Positions 51,756 to 58,946 of a stretch of DNA of 64,000 bases are shown here, one piece after another. The number at the start of each line of letters is the position of its first letter. Position 1 is the stretch's first letter. The stretch covers positions 9,042 to 73,041 of the forward strand of contig CAZZNE010000019.1 of the NCBI GenBank assembly GCA_964655525.1, read 5' to 3'. The translations under genes were made by a program, and so were the position numbers. A model generated the notes under the pieces. It saw nothing but the letters and a program-made list of their open reading frames with translations. It was not told where the DNA came from and did no database searches. This stretch comes from DLAJ01 sp964655525 (GTDB lineage Bacteria; Bacillota; Clostridia; Lachnospirales; Lachnospiraceae).

Positions 51756-53177
51756 TTGACACATGATTGGATCAAAAAACAACTCTTTCTGCGCAGACAG
51801 CGGCTTGCCGTTGTCTGCGTACTGTGTTTATTCCTGTCCTGCACCTTTGGCTGCGGCAGCAATTCCCAAAAGCTGCCTGCCGCAACACCTTCCGATATCC
51901 CTGTTTCGGAAAATGAGGCAGGCGCTCACGATTTGCCCGATACGGCAATCTCCGGCTCACAGGAACATAACGCCGATACCGCTCTTTCCCATACAGAACC
52001 TGACACGGATGCATCCGATACCCCGGATGCTCCCAATATAGACGACACTACCGTCACATTTATGGTCTACATGGACGCGGCATCCCTGGAATCCGGCGAA
52101 GCCCCCTTTGCCACTTACGATCTCATGCAGATGATGGAAGCGGAGCTTTCCGATCATGTGCGCGTGATCGTGCAGACGGGCGGGACGCGCAGATGGGGCA
52201 GCCCCGACGGCATATCGGCCGATGTGGATTCTGCTCTGGCCGATACAGCAACGGATGCAGATTCTGTTTTGATGGATACCGAAACGGATGCAACGGTATT
52301 TGTGACAGATACGTCAGAAATATCCTCTGACTCCACACAGCGATATGAAATTACCGGTCACGGCATGATGCTCTTGGAAGATCTGGGCGAACAGCAGGAT
52401 ATGACCGACGCGCAGACCCTAAAAGAATTTCTTCTTTTTTGTGTGCAAGAAGCCCCTGCCGACCGCTACATGCTGCTTCTATGGGGACATGGCAGAGGTC
52501 CCGTGATCGGTTACGGGCAGGATGATTTTCAGGGATTTCACAGCGCCATGACCCTGACGGCGCTTGCGGACGCGGTTCGCGGCGCATCTGAGGAGGGCGG
52601 CTTTGCGATCGAACTCATCGGCTTTGACGCCTGTCTGATGGGATGCGTGGAAACCGTAAATGCCCTGCGCGGCTGCTGTGCTTATTTAGCGGTATCGGAG
52701 GATTACGAGCCTGCATACGGCTGGCAGTACACACGGGTATTCGACGCCTTATCCGAATATCCGTCCATTCCCATAGAGCAATTTGCGCAGGTTATCGTGG
52801 ACGCTTATATGGAAGAGGCGGAACGTTCCGGGGACAGGGGCATTCTGGCGGTCATTGACATGCAGTACGCCGATGCGCTGTGGGAGGCATGGCAGAATTT
52901 TTTTGACACGAATGTCGCAAATATGGACGAGCTGATTCATCAGGTTTGGCACGATCGCACACTGCTCTCTCCTGTGCCGACTAACCCGAACGGTTATGTT
53001 TCAAATGATGATGAATATTCCCTTCAGGACTACGGATTGACCGACCTTGCGGCACTCTGCGAGCTTGCTCCCTCCGCAGAGGCGGACGCGGTGCTTACGG
53101 TGCTTGCACAGTCGCTTACCGCCGTGGATTCTTTCCATATGGCGCGTATGATGTGCGGCCTCGCGGTATGCCCGTAA
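51756..53177 (+). CDS. Clostripain-family (C11) cysteine protease, lipoprotein
   Basis: 473 residues from the TTG at 51756 with AGGAG seven bases ahead. A lipoprotein signal ends with the cysteine in TFGC (about residue 33), followed by a serine/threonine/aspartate-rich linker. Catalytic H245 in LLLWGHGRGP and C293 in IGFDACLMGC are intact. A low-complexity D/T/S insert (about 150-195) interrupts the fold before the histidine. The protein stops at GLAVCP, where family members usually continue with a GLSVYFP-like strand and about 100 more residues, so it may be truncated. Anchored outside the cell and likely involved in protein use or surface processing. Confidence 0.8.
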   Translation: MTHDWIKKQLFLRRQRLAVVCVLCLFLSCTFGCGSNSQKLPAATPSDIPVSENEAGAHDLPDTAISGSQEHNADTALSHTEPDTDASDTPDAPNIDDTTVTFMVYMDAASLESGEAPFATYDLMQMMEAELSDHVRVIVQTGGTRRWGSPDGISADVDSALADTATDADSVLMDTETDATVFVTDTSEISSDSTQRYEITGHGMMLLEDLGEQQDMTDAQTLKEFLLFCVQEAPADRYMLLLWGHGRGPVIGYGQDDFQGFHSAMTLTALADAVRGASEEGGFAIELIGFDACLMGCVETVNALRGCCAYLAVSEDYEPAYGWQYTRVFDALSEYPSIPIEQFAQVIVDAYMEEAERSGDRGILAVIDMQYADALWEAWQNFFDTNVANMDELIHQVWHDRTLLSPVPTNPNGYVSNDDEYSLQDYGLTDLAALCELAPSAEADAVLTVLAQSLTAVDSFHMARMMCGLAVCP

Positions 53178-53254
53178 GCGCTGTAACCCAGACGTTCCGT
53201 TTTTATGATTTTTTCTTTTTTATACCTTATGATAAAAAATCTCAAATTTCCCTC

Positions 53255-53312
53255 TTGACATTCTTTTTGTATTTCTGTATTATGTCAGTAACACAATAGT
53301 ACAGTAATACAA
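53255..53312 (+). promoter_or_regulatory. Promoter and direct-repeat operator of the second GntR operon
   Basis: TTGACA (53255-53260), 17-base spacer, TATTAT (53278-53283). Direct repeats CAGTAACACAA (53286-53296) and CAGTAATACAA (53302-53312) lie just after the start site and resemble half-sites of the first GntR operon. Confidence 0.7.
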
Positions 53313-53349
53313 TCTGATTTTCGATCAGTAAGGAAAGAGGGGTGATGAA

Positions 53350-53706
53350 ATGCCATGGAATCTTGATTCGGACAGACCGATTTTTCAACAGATCATTGAT
53401 AAAATCCAAACCGACATCCTCTCCGGTCATTATGCGCCGGGGGATAAGCTTCCCTCTGTGAGGGATCTTGCCATGATGGCGGCGGTGAATCCGAATACGA
53501 TGCAGAAAGCGCTCACCGAATTAGAGCGCATCGGTCTCGTGTACACGCAGCGCACAAGCGGCCGGTTTATTACGGAGGATGTGGGCATGATCGAGCTGTT
53601 AAAAGAACGCAAAGCAAAAGAACTCATTGACACGTATCTGGAGGGCATGCAACGTATCGGGTACGACAGACAGACTGCGGCGGAAGCATTAATGAAAAAT
53701 TCATGA
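53350..53706 (+). CDS. GntR-family (YtrA-like) repressor
   Basis: 118 residues with an AGAGGGG site. A winged helix (PIFQQIIDKIQTDILSGHYAPGDKLPSVRDLAMMAAVNPNTMQKALTELERIGLVYTQRTSGRFI) fills residues 10-76 and a short helical tail follows, as in YtrA-like regulators. It is a paralogue of the repressor at 32620. It leads an ABC exporter operon and likely represses it. Confidence 0.9.
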   Translation: MPWNLDSDRPIFQQIIDKIQTDILSGHYAPGDKLPSVRDLAMMAAVNPNTMQKALTELERIGLVYTQRTSGRFITEDVGMIELLKERKAKELIDTYLEGMQRIGYDRQTAAEALMKNS

Positions 53707-53745
53707 CAAAAAATCATTACCATTAAAAGGGAGGAGAACAGGAAT

Positions 53746-54444
53746 ATGAGTACATTAGTAGAGTGTACGGGGCTATCGAAGAAATACGGCAAAGTGACAG
53801 CCCTCCAAGACGTCAATCTGCGGATCGAGAGCGGACATATTATCGGTCTGCTCGGGCCAAACGGCAGCGGAAAGACGACATTGATCAAGATTTTGAACGG
53901 TCTGCTGACGCCGTCAAGCGGAACGGTATTAGTAAAAGGAAAACCCATCGGCATAGACAGTAAAAAAGTGATTTCCTATCTGCCGGATCATACGTATCTG
54001 AATATGAATCAGCGTGTATCCGACATCATCACCTTTTTTAAGACGTTCTACGAGGATTTTGATGAGCGGCGCGCCTACGACATGCTCGCAAAACTCGGCA
54101 TTAACCCGAATGACCGCCTAAAGTCCATGTCAAAAGGTACAAAGGAAAAAGTACAGCTCATTCTTGTCATGAGCCGCCGCGCGGATCTTTATATTTTGGA
54201 CGAACCGATCGCAGGCGTTGACCCTGCTGCCAGAGATTACATTTTGAATGTCATCTTAACCAATTACGACGCGTCCGCTTCCATCATCATTTCCACGCAC
54301 CTGATCACAGACATTGAAAATGTTTTAGATGAAGTGCTGTTTATCCAAAACGGGCAGATTCGCTTAACCTCCTCGGTGGATGCCATCCGCGAGGAACAGG
54401 GCAAGTCGGTTGACGCGCTTTTCAGGGAGGTGTTCAGATGTTAG
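53746..54444 (+). CDS. ABC transporter ATP-binding protein
   Basis: 232 residues with a GGGAGG site. Walker A GPNGSGKTT near 36, signature MSKGTKEKV near 130, Walker B LYILDEP and switch STHLIT. Compact, without accessory domain, like YhcG/YtrB-type ATPases. It overlaps the next gene by seven bases. Confidence 0.93.
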   Translation: MSTLVECTGLSKKYGKVTALQDVNLRIESGHIIGLLGPNGSGKTTLIKILNGLLTPSSGTVLVKGKPIGIDSKKVISYLPDHTYLNMNQRVSDIITFFKTFYEDFDERRAYDMLAKLGINPNDRLKSMSKGTKEKVQLILVMSRRADLYILDEPIAGVDPAARDYILNVILTNYDASASIIISTHLITDIENVLDEVLFIQNGQIRLTSSVDAIREEQGKSVDALFREVFRC

Positions 54445-55313
54445 GGAAATTATTAAAAAACGAATTTAAGACCACTTACAAGACAATGCTCGTGATTTAT
54501 ATCGTGACCATTGTGACAACACTCGGCTTCTGCTTTTTTGGAATCAGGCAATTCTATTCGTATTCTTGGAATGCACCCGCAAATGAAACACTACGGCGGA
54601 TTCTGGGCGTACTTGGCGTCACGTTCACGATCGCGTATGCGATCATTGTGATCGCGCTGGTTCTTCTTACCTATGTTCTGATGTGTGAGCGCTTTTATAA
54701 GAGCATGTACTCCGAGCAAGGCTATCTGACACATACGCTTCCTGTAAGCCCGCTGTCTAACCTAAACGCCCGGCTGATCACCTCGGTCGTCTGGCTGTTT
54801 GTGTCGGGAATTATATTGTTCATAAGCATTCTGCTGATCGGCATATCATTCGGTCCGCAAGCATTTATCAAAGACCTGCTCTCCTTCAGCTACAGCGCAT
54901 TTGATGCTGAATGCGTGTATTCCACGGGTTATCATTTCCCCGTATTTGCGCTGATCCTCCTACTGTTGATCCTCGTAGCATGCGCAAATGCCCTGCTGCT
55001 TGTGTTTGCAGCGCTTTCCTTAGGGCAGCTCGCCAACCTGCACAAGCTTCGTGCAGCGATCGGATTTGGCGTCGCTTTTGCTTTTTTGGAGCAATTTGCG
55101 GCAACCATGGTAATGGTTCATATTGTTGGTAAAATCACCGATATGTTCAGCCGCTACGACACCACAAGATCATTGATCGAACATGGCGACCATCTGATAC
55201 GCGTATCCTTTCAAACCTCTCTATGGTCTATGATCTGTATTTTTGCGGTATTTGCAGCCGTATACTATGCGCTCTGCGCCGTGATCGTAAAAAAGCACGT
55301 GAATTTGGAGTAG
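54438..55313 (+). CDS. ABC exporter membrane subunit
   Basis: 291 residues. Six hydrophobic helices (about 17-36, 57-80, 110-135, 170-195, 205-230 and 255-285), with an N-terminal LGKLLKNEFKTTYKT amphipathic start typical of ABC-2-like permeases. Overlaps the ATPase. Together with GntR and ATPase it makes a minimal three-gene exporter. Confidence 0.82.
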   Translation: MLGKLLKNEFKTTYKTMLVIYIVTIVTTLGFCFFGIRQFYSYSWNAPANETLRRILGVLGVTFTIAYAIIVIALVLLTYVLMCERFYKSMYSEQGYLTHTLPVSPLSNLNARLITSVVWLFVSGIILFISILLIGISFGPQAFIKDLLSFSYSAFDAECVYSTGYHFPVFALILLLLILVACANALLLVFAALSLGQLANLHKLRAAIGFGVAFAFLEQFAATMVMVHIVGKITDMFSRYDTTRSLIEHGDHLIRVSFQTSLWSMICIFAVFAAVYYALCAVIVKKHVNLE

Positions 55314-55335
55314 GTGGATTGGTATTCTAATCATG

Positions 55336-55374
55336 AAAAAGGGATGTACACCGCATAGGTGTGCATCCCTTTTT
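55336..55374. terminator. Bidirectional terminator
   Basis: AAAAAGGGATG...ACACC with GGTGT...CATCCCTTTTT (one mismatch), loop GCAT-A. Lies between the convergent ABC operon and the M56 gene. Confidence 0.9.
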
Positions 55375-55403
55375 GCGATCTCCCGCTGCTCATGCGCAGC
55401 CTA

Positions 55404-57953
55404 TTAAGGAAATTCATATTTCCACTCGTGCAACATCCCGCTCCCGTCAATAAAATATCCCGTATCCTCATCCACAATGCAATAACTTCTGACATCCTCA
55501 TACGGAAGAATCCGAATCAACTGCCATGTCATAAAATCAGCCGGTCGCGGGTTTTCATATAATACATATCGATCGGATTGCCCCACGACATCTCTTAACA
55601 CAACCGCCATTTTAGGCGTTCCATCCTCGTAAAACACAACCGGCGCAAGGGAATCCGCATAATAAGCGTCCGCATGAACAGGAACGTCAACACTCTCCCA
55701 TGTCATACCGCCGTCCGTCGTGCCGTAGAGATAACTGATCTCACCGCGATGACTCACCCCGATATAACCGACACCATCACTGCAAAATGCCATTCCGGTC
55801 GGATAACCCGAGATCACACGGCTTAAATCTGCCGCAAACGAAAAGCTGTCCCCACCGTCCGTCGTGCGGTACAGATGCTTTGCCATCTGACCACAAGCAG
55901 GATCAGAGCAGACAAGCAGATACCCGTTCTGTGAATCGGCAAAGCTCACATACATTTCCCCGCACCAATAGTATTCCTGCAATGGAATCCGCGTCCTATG
56001 CTCCGACACAAGCACCTGCCCGTTTTCATCACCTGGCGCCGGCTCCGACATGATCGTCTCCCGGATTAAGAGCGCCTCCCCGTCAATAGCGGAAACTGCT
56101 GCAAAATATGCGGTTTTTTCATCTAAAAAGCATGCGGACACCTCCGTACCGCCGCGGTCGGCAAGAAAACTCACCGGAGCGTCCGTCGTATCGGAAGCCT
56201 CTCCCGCTTGTGCAAACGGCAGGCTGCTCAAAAACGAAAACTGACCGGTCCCCTCATAGGTATAGAGAATCTGGTCGTCCTCCGTAAGCGCCCAGCCGTG
56301 ACGTCCATCCGGAAACATAGCAAACGCTTTCAGCGCCGCCTGCATCATACCCTCATCCACATCCGATTCCGATAGTTCTCTGTAATATGCCAACAGATCA
56401 ATGACTGTTGAAGTCCGTATTTCCTCACCGTCATCAGAGAATGAGGATAGCATGACGTCCATTGACAACTCAGCCATATCGTGCGCAAACCCGATGACCG
56501 TTAGCGAACATGTCCTTCCACTCTCCCCAATAGATACTCCTTGCTCGTCCACCACAAGGCTCGTGCTCCTATATTCGTCATCCACACTTTGCCTCCCGGT
56601 GATAGAAATAGACCAGTCCTCCGGCGCATGATCACTCACAGGAATCGTGAATGTAAGCGTTCCGTCCCCATCAACCTGAATGCTTTCTTTTAATTTTAAC
56701 ACGAGTTCGGAATCCGGCGATATCGGCTGTGCCGGTTCGTCCATGTCGTTTCCGTCTGCGCTGCTTACGTCCGTCGCGTTCTCACCCTCGCCGCCCTCTG
56801 CAGCAAGACCGGCTGCATTGGCATTCCCCGTATCCGCGCTGCGGTCATCGGCCCCCGTAAACGTGCAGCCGGTGACAAACAGAAGCATTGCCGCCGTAAG
56901 GATCGCTGCGCGCACAGAAGTTTTCTTTTTCTGTGTGATCGCAAGTAACCTTCTTTTCAATGTTCTTGCGCTGCCGCTCATAGAGGTTGTCGCGGTCAGA
57001 TACATCCTGCCACGTTTTAAGGGTACCTGACTGAGCAGACTTCGCCCATATTCCGCGCATTCCTCCTTTGTGATCTGTGCGGTTACCCCCTCGTCACAGG
57101 CAAGCTCGCAGTCCTTTGCCGATAGGATCGCTGCTGCCCAGACAAGTGGATGAAACCAGTAAACGATCAGGCAGACCAGCCGCACAAAGCTCCAAATATG
57201 ATCCCTGTGTCGATAATGCTGCTGTTCATGCGCCAGTGCAAACGCATGGTTCTTCTCATCGGCAAGCGCCGTGTCATTCAGATAAACCGCTGGGCGGCAC
57301 ACTCCAAACAGACAGGGTGTAGCAAGCTTCTCACAGTAATAAACCGGAAGTGTCCGCTTGCCCTTGCTCCTATCTGCCGGATTCATCAACACGCGTGTTC
57401 GGCGCAGCCGCCGATACATCACCACATTGACCGTCAGCAAATACAGGCTCATGACCGCCGCGCCGATCAGCCAGACGATACCAAGTCGGCTTTTCAGCGT
57501 TTTCGCTCCTACAGCCCGCTCCGCCAGTGCGTTCCCAACCATCGCTCCGTCCTGCAGATTCCATGTATCCTGCCGCATGGAACGATTCTGTGCCGTATCG
57601 TCCAACCGCACGATCGCCGCGCCCTGTCTAACCGTCAGCATCGTAGATTCCTCCGCTTGTCCGGACGGCAGTTCATTTCCATGCCCGTTTTGTCCCACTG
57701 CCGTACTTCCGGCACCCCTGACTTTGACAGTTCCCGGCGATTCCGCCTCCCCGCCAAAAAGTGCCTGTAAGGACGGCACATAATTCATGATGCTTAAGGG
57801 ACTGCCAGGCAACGCGAACGGTAATGCCAAACGCAGCACCACGATCAGCCACAGCGCATAACGCATGCGAAAGCTGATCTGTCTGCCCATGATCATCCGA
57901 ATCAGTATCAAGGAAAGAATCAAAACACTTGAACCAATCAATAAATCCTCCAT
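55404..57953 (-). CDS. M56 (BlaR1/MecR1-like) membrane metalloprotease with Asp-box sensor
   Basis: 849 residues from the ATG at 57953 with AAGGAGG seven bases ahead (an ATG at 57959 overlaps it). Membrane helices flank a cytoplasmic zinc protease with HEQQH at 242-246 (H242, E243, H246). After a fourth helix with FVTGC near 360, the outer half is not a penicillin-binding domain but a beta-rich region with Asp-box motifs (TTDGGDSF, TTDGGMTW), as in BNR/sialidase-like propellers. It presumably senses an extracellular ligand and cleaves the BlaI-type repressor encoded two bases upstream. Confidence 0.88.
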   Translation of the reverse strand: MEDLLIGSSVLILSLILIRMIMGRQISFRMRYALWLIVVLRLALPFALPGSPLSIMNYVPSLQALFGGEAESPGTVKVRGAGSTAVGQNGHGNELPSGQAEESTMLTVRQGAAIVRLDDTAQNRSMRQDTWNLQDGAMVGNALAERAVGAKTLKSRLGIVWLIGAAVMSLYLLTVNVVMYRRLRRTRVLMNPADRSKGKRTLPVYYCEKLATPCLFGVCRPAVYLNDTALADEKNHAFALAHEQQHYRHRDHIWSFVRLVCLIVYWFHPLVWAAAILSAKDCELACDEGVTAQITKEECAEYGRSLLSQVPLKRGRMYLTATTSMSGSARTLKRRLLAITQKKKTSVRAAILTAAMLLFVTGCTFTGADDRSADTGNANAAGLAAEGGEGENATDVSSADGNDMDEPAQPISPDSELVLKLKESIQVDGDGTLTFTIPVSDHAPEDWSISITGRQSVDDEYRSTSLVVDEQGVSIGESGRTCSLTVIGFAHDMAELSMDVMLSSFSDDGEEIRTSTVIDLLAYYRELSESDVDEGMMQAALKAFAMFPDGRHGWALTEDDQILYTYEGTGQFSFLSSLPFAQAGEASDTTDAPVSFLADRGGTEVSACFLDEKTAYFAAVSAIDGEALLIRETIMSEPAPGDENGQVLVSEHRTRIPLQEYYWCGEMYVSFADSQNGYLLVCSDPACGQMAKHLYRTTDGGDSFSFAADLSRVISGYPTGMAFCSDGVGYIGVSHRGEISYLYGTTDGGMTWESVDVPVHADAYYADSLAPVVFYEDGTPKMAVVLRDVVGQSDRYVLYENPRPADFMTWQLIRILPYEDVRSYCIVDEDTGYFIDGSGMLHEWKYEFP

Positions 57954-57955
57954 GC

Positions 57956-58342
57956 TCATTCCTCCTTTTTTCGAACAGGAATCTCGTTTAAGAGCGCGAG
58001 CAGACTGTCGCGCTCCTCCTCGGTAATCCCTTTTTGCTGCACAAACGCATTCACCATAAGACCAAGACTGCCTCCGTATACGCGCTTAAGCAATGTCTCC
58101 GTCTCCTCCATCGCCGCCTGAGAACGCGGAATGCACGTCGAATAAAGCTTTGCGCGCTCACCTTCCTGATAGGCGACCGCGCCCTTGTTCTCCAAACGGT
58201 TCAGCATCGTGATGACAGTATGCTTCGTCCATCCATATATGGGCTGAATCTCTGCGGTAAGCTGCGTAATCGTCTGCGGTTCCTTCTTCCATAGCTGTTC
58301 CATCAGCTTCCATTCGTTTGCTGATAACTGAATATGTTCCAT
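57956..58342 (-). CDS. blaI: BlaI/MecI/CopY-family repressor
   Basis: 128 residues with a CGGAGG site. Winged helix LSANEWKLMEQLWKKEPQTITQLTAEI...GWTKHTVITMLNRLENKGAVAYQ is the DNA-binding part; the helical tail dimerises and holds the protease cleavage site. Two GGTAGAC-type dyads cover its promoter. First gene of a two-gene operon with the M56 protease. Confidence 0.95.
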   Translation of the reverse strand: MEHIQLSANEWKLMEQLWKKEPQTITQLTAEIQPIYGWTKHTVITMLNRLENKGAVAYQEGERAKLYSTCIPRSQAAMEETETLLKRVYGGSLGLMVNAFVQQKGITEEERDSLLALLNEIPVRKKEE

Positions 58343-58365
58343 ATGAAATCCTCCGTTTTTATATA

Positions 58366-58418
58366 GGTAGTCATCCGTCTACCATCAGTATATCCAGCGG
58401 GTAGACATATGTCAACCC
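58366..58418 (-). promoter_or_regulatory. BlaI promoter with two dyad operators
   Basis: Minus strand TTGACA (58415-58410), 17-base spacer, TATACT (58392-58387). Operator 1, GGGTAGACATATGTCAACCC (58399-58418), covers the -35; operator 2, GGTAGTCATCCGTCTACC (58366-58383), covers the start site. Confidence 0.8.
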
Positions 58419-58513
58419 TAAAGTCTAAAAATTTTCTTTTCCGAATGAAACAAATCATCGCTATCACCAAATGATTCTATCATTCGCATTCCATAATTCG
58501 TGAATAATACTTC

Positions 58514-58542
58514 TTGACAAGCGCGCTCTTTTATTGTACTAT
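58514..58542 (+). promoter_or_regulatory. Sigma-A promoter of tRNA-Pro
   Basis: TTGACA (58514-58519), 17-base spacer, TACTAT (58537-58542). A leader of about 80 bases separates it from the tRNA. Confidence 0.75.
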
Positions 58543-58627
58543 CTTATAGTCCGAGTTGATTTTGTATTTTCTGACAGGATGGAAAATCCACTCTTTATAT
58601 GATCGATTCGGTACCTTATATGGATAT

Positions 58628-58701
<74 letters not shown>

Positions 58702-58713
58702 CTTATTTTGATA

Positions 58714-58786
58714 AGCATGAGTGATAACGCTCATGCTTTTTTATCGGTTTTTGATGTATTTCCGCTCCCATTCGGGAGCTTTTTTA
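58714..58786 (+). terminator. Two terminators after tRNA-Pro
   Basis: AGCATGAG/CTCATGCT (58714-58737) followed by TTTTT, and GCTCCC/GGGAGC (58764-58779) followed by seven T. Both are textbook intrinsic terminators. Confidence 0.9.
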
Positions 58787-58820
58787 TTGGCGCACTTTAT
58801 AAAAGAACTCCCAAAATATA

Positions 58821-58849
58821 CTGACATTGTTTTTGGATATCAATATAGT
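58821..58849 (+). promoter_or_regulatory. Promoter of the GH31-GH9 operon
   Basis: CTGACA (58821-58826), 17-base spacer, TATAGT (58844-58849). About 100 bases of leader precede the GH31 start codon. Confidence 0.6.
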
Positions 58850-58946
58850 ACAAAAAATATCAATCAGGGAGAGGATTTGTCCTTCATTCTTTGACATAAT
58901 AGGCTTAACACAGGTTGATGGTTATCATTGCAGAATGGAGAAAAAA

